Assembly (NCBI GenBank): GCA_965365445.1 | Contig: CBDUBS010000037.1 | Location: 1 to 25,339 of the forward strand | Direction of reading: 5' to 3' | From: CBDUBS01 sp965365445 | GTDB taxonomy: Bacteria > Bacteroidota > Rhodothermia > Rhodothermales > DASSAV01 | Length of the DNA stretch: 25,339 bases | Shown here: positions 1 through 7,366 of the stretch, in pieces | Position numbering within the stretch: the first letter of the stretch is position 1 | Layout of the letters: every line of letters starts with the position of its first letter | Notes under the pieces: generated by a model | What the model was told of the DNA's origin: nothing | What the model saw: only the letters and a program-made list of their open reading frames with translations | Databases searched by the model: none | Program-made: the position numbers and the translations under genes

Positions 1-344
1 TCCTCTACGGCCTGACGGATGGCTTCCCAATCCACACCGAAATGATCGTAAAACCGCTGGTCCTCCGCCGCTATCACGGCGTGCCGGAGATGGTCGGGGA
101 TGCGGGAGGCCGGCGCCGGACTGTACCGTTTCTCGTACTCCTCACCGCTGATCATAGCTTCCACCCGCCGTTGGATCTGGACTCCCGTGAACGGCGGCGG
201 CACGACCGTATACAGCACCAGGAGAGAGAGGCATAACCCGTAGTAGGCCGCCAGCACCACGACCGGCGCCAGGATCAGCTTTCGCAGGAAACCGCCCCGG
301 TGCTTTCGCGGGGACGGCGTTTTGGCAGGGCTTCGGCGTGCCAC
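1..344 (-). CDS. mtgA: Monofunctional peptidoglycan glycosyltransferase, N-terminal part (cut by window edge)
   Basis: Reading from a GTG at 344, the frame stays open for 114 codons to the window edge. A basic N-terminus (RRSPAKTPSPRKHR) precedes one membrane segment at about residues 24-47, then VVPPPFTGVQIQRRVEAM, which resembles the region after the anchor in MtgA. Next comes the GT51 donor-site motif VIAAEDQRFYDHFGVDWEAI (residues 90-109); Glu94 is the expected catalytic glutamate. GT51 enzymes polymerise lipid II into glycan strands at the periplasmic face of the inner membrane. GTG is chosen because an in-frame TGA lies nine codons upstream with no ATG between. It follows greA on the same strand by 43 bp and may be cotranscribed. 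A bifunctional PBP1 cannot be strictly excluded because the C-terminus is outside the window, but the short N-terminus favours the monofunctional enzyme. Confidence 0.88.
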   Translation of the reverse strand, partial: MARRSPAKTPSPRKHRGGFLRKLILAPVVVLAAYYGLCLSLLVLYTVVPPPFTGVQIQRRVEAMISGEEYEKRYSPAPASRIPDHLRHAVIAAEDQRFYDHFGVDWEAIRQAVE

Positions 345-387
345 GGGCGTGTACGGATTAGGCTGGTTTCATCACCGGGCCGGGGTC

Positions 388-873
388 CTATCGCGAGATG
401 TCCATTACTTCCATCTTGACCTTACCGGCCGGGACTTTCACCTCGACCACATCACCTACCGACGTGCCGAGCAACCCCTTGCCGATAGGGCTGGTCACGG
501 ATATCTTGCCCTCGGCGAGGTCGGCTTCCTGAGCCGACACGAGGGTGTAGGTCTGTTCCATGCCGTTTTGCAAATTGCGGACCTTCACCAGCGACAGGAT
601 GCGCGCCTTGGACGAATCGACCTGGCTTTCATCCACGATGCGCGCCGTGGCGATAGCCGCTTCCAGCTTGGCTATGCGGGCCTCCAGATGCCCCTGCTCC
701 TCTTTCGCGGCATCGTATTCCGCATTCTCGGACAGATCACCCTTCTCGCGGGCTTCAGCAATGGCCCGTGCAATGCGCGCGCGCTCTTTGGTCCGAAGGA
801 ACTGCAAATCATCCTTCATTTTCTGAAGGCCTTCCTGGGTCAGGTAAACGGGGTTATTCTGCGTCATGGCCAT
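388..873 (-). CDS. greA: Transcription elongation factor GreA
   Basis: The product has 161 residues, close to the family's usual 158. The N-terminal half is the antiparallel coiled coil that enters the RNA polymerase secondary channel, with the tip motif GDLSENAEYDAAKEEQ at about residues 45-60 (acidic D46, E49). The C-terminal half is the FKBP-like domain, with the hallmark SPIGKGLLGTSVGDVVEVKVP at about 127-147. GreA stimulates transcript cleavage by backtracked polymerase and so restarts stalled complexes. The start may be at 873 (MAMTQ) or two codons later at 867; neither has a clear Shine-Dalgarno. It lies 43 bp upstream of mtgA. A minus-strand terminator at 976-999 separates it from the NlpC/P60 gene, so it probably has its own promoter between 874 and 975. 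Confidence 0.97.
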   Translation of the reverse strand: MAMTQNNPVYLTQEGLQKMKDDLQFLRTKERARIARAIAEAREKGDLSENAEYDAAKEEQGHLEARIAKLEAAIATARIVDESQVDSSKARILSLVKVRNLQNGMEQTYTLVSAQEADLAEGKISVTSPIGKGLLGTSVGDVVEVKVPAGKVKMEVMDISR

Positions 874-975
874 TAGACGTTCCGAGCGCGCCCCGGCGGA
901 TGAAACCGATAGGGACTGCCCTTAGAAAAAGCGAACGCCACGGCCTCGGCGGCTGCGGCGACGGAATTTCGGGAA

Positions 976-999
976 TATAAAAAAGGCGGTCTCACCGCC
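976..999 (-). terminator. Rho-independent terminator after the NlpC/P60 gene
   Basis: On the minus strand a 6-bp GC stem (GGCGGT/ACCGCC, loop of 3) is followed directly by a run of six T. It lies about 85 bp past the stop of the NlpC/P60 gene and separates that gene from greA. Confidence 0.75.
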
Positions 1000-1082
1000 G
1001 TAAGCGGGCGATGGCGCCCGGCTCGAATGGCTTTCACGCGCTCGAAGCGCTTTGGATCCATCAGCCGACACGATTCCGCGGA

Positions 1083-1805
1083 CTACCACCCGGCGTGCCG
1101 CCCGGAGCCGGTGGACTTTTTCTTGCGCGTCGGCGAATACGCGGCAGGCTCGGAGCGTTCGGCAGGCGCCTCCGCTTTCCGGTCTCGGATCGTCGGCGCA
1201 TCTCGGGGTGGCACGGCGCTCAAGGGCTCGGCGGGAGCGCCCCGTTCGTCGAGAATACGCCGCGACGTCCAGTAATTCCGGACCCAGTAGGGATGATCCA
1301 GGCGGGATACCGTAACGCCCTGACTGGTGGAAGCGTGGGCGAATTCGCCGCCGCTGAGGTATATGCCTACGTGACGGCTCTTGCCCGAGGGACGGAAAAA
1401 GACCAGGTCGCCGGGTTTCAGCTCCTCCGGGTATACCTCAACCCCTTCCTCAACCTGATCGCCCGTGGTACGGGGCAGGCGAATCCGGAACACGTCGGAG
1501 TACACGATCATGGCAAACGCCGAGCAGTCGATGCCGTTGCGTCCCTCGCCCCCGTAGCGGTAGGGCGTGCCTTCCCAGTCGGCTACGGCATCCCGAAGCC
1601 ACCCTTCACGCTGCATCTCAACCGAGGCCCCCCGGGCGGGCTCCGTGTGCGCTCTCTCGCGGGCGGGCGGAGCGGTATATACCGTTCGCTCGGCCGGCTC
1701 GGGCGGAGCGGCCGCTTCGCGGGGCCCGGCACACCCCAGAAACATCATGGACAGGAAGCCGGCTGCCAGGCTCCAGCGGAGGTATCGTAGGGAGGAGCAA
1801 ATCAC
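1083..1805 (-). CDS. NlpC/P60 family lipoprotein peptidase (cell-wall hydrolase)
   Basis: The likely start is GTG at 1805 (240 residues). The frame is open further upstream to an ATG at 1919, but the GTG start puts a typical lipoprotein signal at the N-terminus: LRYLRWSLAAGFLSMMFLGC, lipobox FLGC, lipidated Cys25. The NlpC/P60 domain covers about residues 68-185. It has the Cys nucleophile in GIDCSAF (Cys94), the catalytic His in SRHVGIYL (His145) and a third polar residue in FAHAST (His157). Enzymes of this family cut gamma-D-Glu-diaminopimelate or related stem-peptide bonds in peptidoglycan; here the enzyme would be anchored to a membrane facing the periplasm. The final ~55 residues form a Pro/Arg/Lys-rich tail ending SPTRKKKSTGSGRHAGW, outside the catalytic fold. 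Transcription ends at the hairpin at 976-999. Substrate specificity cannot be read from the sequence. Confidence 0.93.
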   Translation of the reverse strand: MICSSLRYLRWSLAAGFLSMMFLGCAGPREAAAPPEPAERTVYTAPPARERAHTEPARGASVEMQREGWLRDAVADWEGTPYRYGGEGRNGIDCSAFAMIVYSDVFRIRLPRTTGDQVEEGVEVYPEELKPGDLVFFRPSGKSRHVGIYLSGGEFAHASTSQGVTVSRLDHPYWVRNYWTSRRILDERGAPAEPLSAVPPRDAPTIRDRKAEAPAERSEPAAYSPTRKKKSTGSGRHAGW

Positions 1806-2162
1806 GGTGCGTGGCGTGCTTGTAAAGGGTAATGGTCGAATCAAGCAGAAAAAGTGCCGGTTTCGGACACCCCGCTTCGGAGGGAGCCGGCCTGACGGGC
1901 ACGGCCCAATATATTTCAATCCGGTCGAGGTAATCCAACCGCCGCGTGCGAAGTTTGCAGGCCGGATGCTCGCATGGCGCTCCGCAGCGTCCGCAGCTCG
2001 CTACACCTGAATGGAGGATACGTGAATTCGGGAGGAGAACCTCCGGGGTAATGGGCGCACCCCGCTGCTGTTGCATCCACCGGCCTGCCGGTGCGTTATA
2101 CTGAATACCGGACCACGTACCACATGCAGGCCGCGTAGCCTGCCATCAAAAGGCCACCTACT
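1806..2162. other. 357-bp divergent intergenic region
   Basis: This region separates the NlpC/P60 gene (minus) from the YtxH-type gene (plus), so it should hold both promoters. On the plus side, TATACT (2097-2102) resembles a -10 element. A TTGCAT (2071-2076) lies 20 bp upstream of it, longer than usual spacing, and a perfect 6-bp inverted repeat CACCGG-N4-CCGGTG (2078-2093) sits between them. On the minus side, TTGGAT and TATATT spaced 19 bp apart lie around 1910-1940. I saw no convincing small gene or RNA. Confidence 0.4.
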
Positions 2163-2501
2163 ATGAGAACCGATCATCGCTCGTTGCTTACCGCCATCGC
2201 GGCCTTCGCAGGAGGGTTCGCCGCCGGTGTGTTTTTTGCCCCACAGTCCGGCCGCGAGCTTCGGAAAACCATTGGCCAGGGCATCCAGGCCCAGACCGAG
2301 CGGATTCACGTCCAGCTTCAGGGAATCGAAAACCAGCTTCATCACATCGAGCGGCAGATCGAGGCTACCGGCTCTCAGATCGCGGAGGCCGGTAAAAAAG
2401 TCATCGACAAGTACGGCCCGGGCGTCGTACCGGGCTCGGAAGAATGGGAGATCGACTCGGATGAGATCGAGAAGGATCTCCCCAGAATGCCGCATCGCTG
2501 A
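2163..2501 (+). CDS. YtxH domain-containing small membrane protein
   Basis: The product has 112 residues. Residues 8-27 form a glycine/alanine-rich hydrophobic segment running into GVFFAPQSGRELRKTI, the typical YtxH signature (small membrane anchor, then APxSGxELR). Residues about 38-80 are predicted amphipathic coiled coil (QTERIHVQLQGIENQLHHIE), followed by an acidic tail. YtxH-type proteins occur in general-stress or envelope contexts, but no biochemical role is established. The ATG at 2163 has only a weak upstream purine stretch. The next plus-strand gene starts 143 bp downstream, so cotranscription is possible but unproven. Confidence 0.8.
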   Translation: MRTDHRSLLTAIAAFAGGFAAGVFFAPQSGRELRKTIGQGIQAQTERIHVQLQGIENQLHHIERQIEATGSQIAEAGKKVIDKYGPGVVPGSEEWEIDSDEIEKDLPRMPHR

Positions 2502-2644
2502 TCGAGGTGTGAAGGATCTGTTCCCCCGGTGGAGCGGAGAGGGGTATTGCCGGATCAAATACGGACCTGTACGGTTTCGACTGAAACGTGAGGCCGCGCT
2601 TCGTGCGACGGTCGGTTTTTGACATCGAAACCCCAGTGGGACCT

Positions 2645-3160
2645 ATGCCATATCCGGATGAAATGGTTGCTCCGATGCGCCAGGAGTTGACGCGGCTCGG
2701 CGTGGACGACTTGCGCACGGCGCAGGATGTAGATAATGCGTTCGAAGCGGCCCGGGAGGGCACGCTGTTCCTCATAGTCAACTCGGTTTGCGGTTGTGCG
2801 GCGGCCAACGCACGCCCGGCGGTAGCGCTGGCCCTGCATACGCCGGTGCAACCCGACAGGTACGTAACCGTGTTTGCCGGGCAGGATACGGAAGCCACCG
2901 CCCGCGCCCGGGAGCACCTGGAGGGGATTCCTCCTTCGTCGCCCTTTTTCGCTCTGTTCAAAAACGGCGAGCCGGTATACGTGGTCGAGCGGCGGCACAT
3001 CGAGGGCCGAAGCGCCAGCGCCATCGCATCCGATCTCTCGCAGGCGTTCAACCGCTTCTGCCGGACGGAAGATATGCCGGATGATGGGCCGGAAACCCCT
3101 GAGGCAAGCGAGCATACACCCGGCGGCGATCTGCCGCCCACGTTTCGCTCGATTCTCTAG
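2645..3160 (+). CDS. Bacilliredoxin (BrxA/BrxB, YphP/YqiW family)
   Basis: The ATG at 2645 gives 171 residues and has GGGA about 6 bp upstream. A GTG at 2588 would add 19 residues unlike the family. The thioredoxin-like fold carries the hallmark VNSVCGCAAANARPA (residues 45-59) with the CGC active site Cys49/Cys51. Later family features are VFAGQDTEATARAREHL and FFALFKNGEPVYVVERRHIEG. Bacilliredoxins remove bacillithiol from S-bacillithiolated proteins, or act in disulfide exchange in species that use other thiols; which low-molecular-weight thiol this organism uses cannot be seen. Usual length is about 140 residues. The extra 31 residues (141-171), rich in Pro, Glu and Asp, are an unusual tail. 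The gene ends at a strong hairpin at 3258-3294. Confidence 0.92.
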   Translation: MPYPDEMVAPMRQELTRLGVDDLRTAQDVDNAFEAAREGTLFLIVNSVCGCAAANARPAVALALHTPVQPDRYVTVFAGQDTEATARAREHLEGIPPSSPFFALFKNGEPVYVVERRHIEGRSASAIASDLSQAFNRFCRTEDMPDDGPETPEASEHTPGGDLPPTFRSIL

Positions 3161-3257
3161 AGGGCCCCAGGGAAACCTGTCGTTACCCGGCCCGGAGATG
3201 CCGACCAGGTCACCTCGTGAAGCGGGTATGCCGGTACACGGCAGGACGACAATACGC

Positions 3258-3294
3258 AAAGAGCCGGACCCTCTCATGAGGGACCGGCTCTTTT
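3258..3294. terminator. Bidirectional rho-independent terminator
   Basis: A 13-bp stem with a single A-A mismatch (arms 3261-3273 and 3278-3290, loop TCAT) is flanked by AAA on the left and TTTT on the right. It sits between the convergent bacilliredoxin gene and the 612-residue protein gene and can end transcription from both. Confidence 0.88.
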
Positions 3295-3318
3295 GCGCAT
3301 CATACCCTGCTATATGGC

Positions 3319-5157
3319 TCAGGCGGCTGCGCCCTGCTCTACGGTAAGTTGGCCGAGGCGCTGCTCCAGATCCTTGACGAGCCGGTCCATGCGGGCCAGC
3401 TGCTCCTCTACGACGGCCGGAATCGAGGCGAGGTTTTCACCCGGGAACGGCTCTTCCGAAGCATACCGGAGGCAGGCGTCGGCTCCCTGGAGCACCTGAT
3501 CGCGGAAGGTGGCGATATAAGCCGCCTGCGAGGGCGTGCCGTCGAACCGTTCGATGAGGCGCTTGAAAAAGTCGACGTATACTTCCAGTTCGTTGACGAA
3601 CATATGGGGCCGCTCGGACGGCGTGAGCGGTTCGCCGCGCCCGTAAATGTGGTCCACCATTTCCTGCAGCGAGTAGAGCCGGTCGAACCACCGGATGTTC
3701 GGGCCGGGGCAAATGGCCTGCGGCGCGTGTTTCTGCTGCACGATTCCCAGAGCGATGAGAGCTCCGTTGCCGAGCTGATGGCATATGCACGCGGGCTCCA
3801 TGGCCTTTTCACGCAGCTGCGCTTTCAGGCTTTCCGGCTGATCAAGCAAGTCGATCTGTTTCAGCTTGAGGTCCTGATACTGCCGGGACGCCGTGCATAT
3901 GGCGTGCTCGGTGAATTCCTTGGAGGTCACGGCGTGGCCTTTGGGGCATGGCGAGCCCGGTTTGCCCTGTGCGATCCGCCTATGCTTCTCTCTTTCGGAA
4001 CCGGTGTTGCGCAGGTTGTTGAACGGCACCCCGAGCGGCGAGGAGTCGCTGAGGTACAGGTCGTCCTTGCCGGCCAGTCGGATGAGATCCCGCGTGTCGT
4101 CATCCACACACGTAGCTTCCGGCACCAGCAGAAACGGGCTGCCCCATCCGGTAAGGTCCACCCCGAACGTTTCGTGCAGCCGCTGCGCCTCGCCGTACGT
4201 CCCGATGCCGCCCTGCACCGTGAGCACCGGCTGGCTTTCCATCGCCGCTTCCGGGTACTCCCATCCCATGGATTTGTAGAATTTCAGGATGGTTGGCCGG
4301 AGCTCTTTGACCAGCTGATCCCGTTTTTCCCTGAACTCCTCCAGCAGCGAGGGCAGGAGGTACCCGGTGCTCGCAAACGCGTGGCCGCCGCAGTTCAGGC
4401 CCGATTCAACCCGGTACTCCGACACCTCCAGGCCGTTACGCGCAAGAAATTTTCCCTGAATGAGCGCCGACCGGAAATCGCTCACCTTGAGGATGATGCG
4501 CTTCTTGATGTCTCCGGCTTTGTCCCGGTAGAAATCGCGGAAGTTGGCAATGTAATTGTACAACCCGCGGTTAATGCCGGCGGAAAAAACGATGCCTGAT
4601 TCGACGCTGCTCTCGGCATATCCGCGCAGCGCTGCGCGGTCGTCGTTGAAGTCGTCGCTGAGGGGCTGTCCGAACATGTCGAAGTTGGTCCGGTCCAGCT
4701 TCACCATGATGTTCACGTCGATCGAACCGGGTTCCATCTGGTCCGTAAGCACGCCGGCCTGCTCGTCTCGCTCCGGGCCGGGCCTCATGCGGCACAAACG
4801 ATCGTAGGCTTTACGGAGCGGACTGGCATCGGGAAGCATCTGGAAATACCGGTCCTTGTCGGTTCCCGACAGGAAAGGCTGCCTGCGGATCTCATTGAAT
4901 TTGATTTCGACGATTTCCCTGACCGTATCCAGATAGGCCGTTATGCGCCGGGCGCGGCCATTATCCGCATTACGCGGGATGCTCGTGTAGGGCAGCCCAA
5001 ACACTTCGCAATAATGCCGCCGGATATGCTCGAGCAGCATGTCGTCCACCAGGGAGATGACCGACGAAATGCCGAACGGGGCCACCCGAATAGGCGTATC
5101 GATGGAGTGCCCCGTCCCCATCACCGGAATGATGAAAGAATGGTGGTACCGCCGCAT
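3319..5157 (-). CDS. Conserved protein of unknown function, 612 aa, TIM-barrel-like features and many cysteines
   Basis: I cannot assign a named family. The start is well supported: GGAGG lies 6 bp before ATG 5157. The N-terminus (PVMGTGHSIDTPIRVAPFGI, residues 11-30, then SSVISLVDD) looks like the first strand of an FMN-type TIM barrel. VLTVQGGIGTYGEAQRL (311-327), then VDLTGWGSPFLLVPEAT, resembles the glycine-rich phosphate-binding strands of such barrels; this is inference. Other blocks likely to be conserved are GSIDVNIMVKLDR (144-156), SAGINRGLYNYI (192-203) and VESGLNCGGHAFAS (250-263). Seven cysteines cluster from the middle onward: C256, C350, C404 (CPKGH), C421, C457/C459 (CxC), C483 (CPGPN). 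They could bind a metal or Fe-S centre. The C-terminus (about 575-605) is predicted helical. No signal peptide is seen, so it is probably cytosolic. It is a single gene between a terminator and surE, and I recall similar uncharacterised proteins in Bacteroidota. Confidence 0.85.
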   Translation of the reverse strand: MRRYHHSFIIPVMGTGHSIDTPIRVAPFGISSVISLVDDMLLEHIRRHYCEVFGLPYTSIPRNADNGRARRITAYLDTVREIVEIKFNEIRRQPFLSGTDKDRYFQMLPDASPLRKAYDRLCRMRPGPERDEQAGVLTDQMEPGSIDVNIMVKLDRTNFDMFGQPLSDDFNDDRAALRGYAESSVESGIVFSAGINRGLYNYIANFRDFYRDKAGDIKKRIILKVSDFRSALIQGKFLARNGLEVSEYRVESGLNCGGHAFASTGYLLPSLLEEFREKRDQLVKELRPTILKFYKSMGWEYPEAAMESQPVLTVQGGIGTYGEAQRLHETFGVDLTGWGSPFLLVPEATCVDDDTRDLIRLAGKDDLYLSDSSPLGVPFNNLRNTGSEREKHRRIAQGKPGSPCPKGHAVTSKEFTEHAICTASRQYQDLKLKQIDLLDQPESLKAQLREKAMEPACICHQLGNGALIALGIVQQKHAPQAICPGPNIRWFDRLYSLQEMVDHIYGRGEPLTPSERPHMFVNELEVYVDFFKRLIERFDGTPSQAAYIATFRDQVLQGADACLRYASEEPFPGENLASIPAVVEEQLARMDRLVKDLEQRLGQLTVEQGAAA

Positions 5158-5483
5158 GAAAAGCCTCCGTAAAAGGGGTTATCTGGTATGGAAAATAAGG
5201 CAAGGTGGGTCAGAAAGAAACGATCCGGCCGGACCACGCACCGGACGACACAAAAAGCAGGCCTTGCCTTCGGAAGGCGCCGCCGGGTTCGGTCATCATC
5301 TGATGCCGTTTCGGCAAATCCTGAAAGCCTGTGCCGAAGTAAAGGCCATTGTTAATATACGGTTAAATCAGTAAAGGTCGGATATTGCGACGTTTACTCC
5401 CGTGCTTGCTGACGGTCGTTCAATGACTGACTCCCGGGCACGCCTTGTGGTTCCTTACGAAGCGAAAGACGGTAGGTAATTGA
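5158..5483. other. 326-bp intergenic region upstream of the 612-aa protein gene
   Basis: Both flanking genes are on the minus strand. The segment next to the 612-residue gene carries its GGAGG ribosome site (about 5164-5168). AT-richer stretches at 5185-5200 and 5345-5375 are the best places for promoters, but no good -35/-10 pair is visible. I see no terminator with a T run after surE. A 55-codon plus-strand ORF at 5188-5355 has a very basic, low-information product and is not called. Confidence 0.4.
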
Positions 5484-6281
5484 TTACTCGCTCCAGGTCC
5501 AGGCGGTCAGATCTTCCAGGAAGGTATATGCCGTGAGGTCGTAATGGATCGGCGTGACGGATACGAATCCGTTCTCGACCGCCGCCAGATCCGTGTTTTC
5601 CCCTTCATCCAGGTTGACGAACGTACCCGAGAGCCAGTAATAGGGCTGGTTGAACGGATCGACGCGTTCGTAGAAGGATTCCTCCCATCGGGAACGGGCC
5701 TGCCTCGTAGCCAGGATTCCCTGTATGTCGTCGAAAGGTAAATCCGGCACGTTGACATTGAGCAGGACGCCCGGCGGCAAACCCGTTTGCAACACCTGTC
5801 GGGCGATACGGGAGGCATACCTTCCCGAAGCGGAGTAATCGCCGTCCTGCCAGGCGCATCGGGAGACGGCCACGGCGTCGATGCCCAGTATGGCGGCTTC
5901 GGTGGCGGCGCTGACGGTACCCGAGTAGATGACGTTAACGGCCGTGTTGGGGCCGCGGTTGATGCCGCTTACGACCAGATCCGGCCGGGCGGGCATGAGC
6001 TGGTTCACGGCGAGCTTTACGCAATCGGCCGGTGTGCCGGTAACGGCGAAGGCGGTCACGTGTTCGGCTGGAAACGGCCAGGATCGCGCCCGAACCGGCT
6101 GGCGCACCGTAATGGCATGTCCTACGGCGCTCTGTTCGCTGATGGGCGCTACTACCCACACGTCACCCAGCGCGGTCATGGCTTCGGCCAGCGTCACGAT
6201 GCCCGGCGCATCGATGCCGTCATCGTTGCTGATGAGTATGAGCGGGGGCCGGGTATCGGAAATCGAGCGGGGGGAACTCAT
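5484..6281 (-). CDS. surE: 5'/3'-nucleotidase SurE
   Basis: The product has 265 residues, normal for the family. It opens with LILISNDDGIDAPGI, where the NDDG motif (residues 19-22) provides the Asp pair that binds the divalent metal. Next come VVAPISEQSAVGHAITV, with Ser51 as the expected metal/phosphate-site serine, and VSGINRGPNTAVNVIYSGTV (104-123), which contains the SGxNxGxN and YSGTV family motifs. SurE dephosphorylates nucleoside monophosphates and is linked to stress survival and stationary phase. The start ATG gives a short Ser/Arg leader before strand 1. It follows panB by 143 bp on the same strand, so cotranscription is possible. Confidence 0.97.
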   Translation of the reverse strand: MSSPRSISDTRPPLILISNDDGIDAPGIVTLAEAMTALGDVWVVAPISEQSAVGHAITVRQPVRARSWPFPAEHVTAFAVTGTPADCVKLAVNQLMPARPDLVVSGINRGPNTAVNVIYSGTVSAATEAAILGIDAVAVSRCAWQDGDYSASGRYASRIARQVLQTGLPPGVLLNVNVPDLPFDDIQGILATRQARSRWEESFYERVDPFNQPYYWLSGTFVNLDEGENTDLAAVENGFVSVTPIHYDLTAYTFLEDLTAWTWSE

Positions 6282-6424
6282 CTATCGGTTGCCTTCGGTG
6301 GTCGTGTCGAAGCCAATCAAAGTACAGCCCGGGGCGCTTCCTTTCAACCGCCCCGCAACCCCCTGACGAAACTCCCCGCTGCCACGCATCCTGTGAGGGC
6401 CGGCCGCCGTTGGGTAGAGTAAGG

Positions 6425-7261
6425 TCAGTAACTCTCGTTTTCCGAGGGGAAGTCGCGGCTGCGTACATCCTGTATGTAGCCGTGAACGGCCTTCGTGATG
6501 TCGTCCGCGAGGGCGGCATAGCGCCGGACGAACCGGGGGTGAAAGTCGGTGGTCAGGCCCAGGAGATCGTGTGTTACGAGCACCTGTCCGTCGCAGCGGC
6601 TTCCGGCTCCGATGCCGATGGTCGGGATTTGCAGCATCTGCGATACTTCGCGGGCCAGGGTGGCGGGGATTTTCTCCAGCACCACGCCGAAACATCCGGT
6701 TCGTTCGAGCAGCCGGGCATCCTGCCGGAGCTGCTCGGCTTCCTGCTCCTCGCGCGCTCTCACCCGGTATGTACCAAACTTGTAGATGCTTTGCGGGGTG
6801 AGCCCCAGATGGCCCATTACGGGAATCCCGGCCATCAGGATGCGCTCGATGGCCGGAACGACGGCCTCGCCGCCTTCCAGCTTGACGGCGTGCGCCCCGG
6901 ACTCCTTCATCACCCGAATGGCGGAGATCAGGGCTTCCTTGGAGTTGCCCTGGTACGTCCCGAAAGGCAGGTCCACCACGACCAGCGACCGATGCACCGC
7001 CCGCACCACCGACTGGGCGTGGTATATCATCTGTTCGAGCGTTACCGGCAGCGTCGTTTCGTGGCCCGCCATTACGTTCGAAGCGGAATCGCCCACGAGC
7101 AGCACATCCACGCCGGCCGCATCCAGGATTCGGGCGGTAGTGAAGTCGTAGGCGGTGAGCATCGTGATGGGCAGCCCGGAGGCTTTCATCTCCTGGAGGG
7201 TCTGGGTGGTAACGCGCCGGACACTATCCACCTCGGAGAAGGAATGCGGTTCTACGCTCAT
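6425..7261 (-). CDS. panB: 3-methyl-2-oxobutanoate hydroxymethyltransferase (ketopantoate hydroxymethyltransferase)
   Basis: The product has 278 residues. PanB transfers the one-carbon unit of 5,10-methylene-tetrahydrofolate to 2-oxoisovalerate to make ketopantoate, the first committed step to pantothenate and CoA. The family motifs appear in order: MLTAYDFTTARILDAAGVDVL, LVGDSASNVMAGH with metal ligand Asp58, VVDLPFGTYQ with Asp97, AVKLEGG with Lys127 and metal ligand Glu129, PVMGHLGLTPQSIY, GVVLEKIP with the proposed catalytic Glu196, and IPTIGIGAGSRCDGQVLVTHDLLG. All key residues are present. It is a (beta/alpha)8 cytosolic enzyme. No other pan gene lies in the window. It begins 105 bp after the exported GATase-like gene on the same strand. 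Confidence 0.98.
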   Translation of the reverse strand: MSVEPHSFSEVDSVRRVTTQTLQEMKASGLPITMLTAYDFTTARILDAAGVDVLLVGDSASNVMAGHETTLPVTLEQMIYHAQSVVRAVHRSLVVVDLPFGTYQGNSKEALISAIRVMKESGAHAVKLEGGEAVVPAIERILMAGIPVMGHLGLTPQSIYKFGTYRVRAREEQEAEQLRQDARLLERTGCFGVVLEKIPATLAREVSQMLQIPTIGIGAGSRCDGQVLVTHDLLGLTTDFHPRFVRRYAALADDITKAVHGYIQDVRSRDFPSENESY

Positions 7262-7366
7262 GGTTCGGGTGATGAATGAAGGACACGGCAGCGGCCTGCC
7301 GTGGCAGTATACGACCCTCTTCGCTGGAAAACCCGTTCCGTACCGGGCCGACCGGCCGACCGATGC

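Noticed and set aside
873..1061. 62-codon minus-strand ORF upstream of greA
   Set aside because: It runs through the terminator hairpin at 976-999 and has no family-like features.
1806..2162. Riboswitch in the NlpC/YtxH gap
   Set aside because: GC-rich hairpins occur, but I could not match any known riboswitch core such as a cobalamin or TPP box.
2001..2558. 185-codon minus-strand ORF across the YtxH gene
   Set aside because: Antisense to a recognisable YtxH product and low in information.
3349..4599. 416-codon plus-strand ORF
   Set aside because: It is fully antisense to the 612-residue protein gene, which has a strong ribosome site and protein-like motifs; the product shows no family signature. 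It is a high-GC shadow frame.
5188..5355. 55-codon plus-strand ORF with a very basic product
   Set aside because: The composition (Arg/Ser/Lys runs) is what GC-rich non-coding DNA yields, there is no known motif, and it crosses the likely promoter area of the minus-strand gene.
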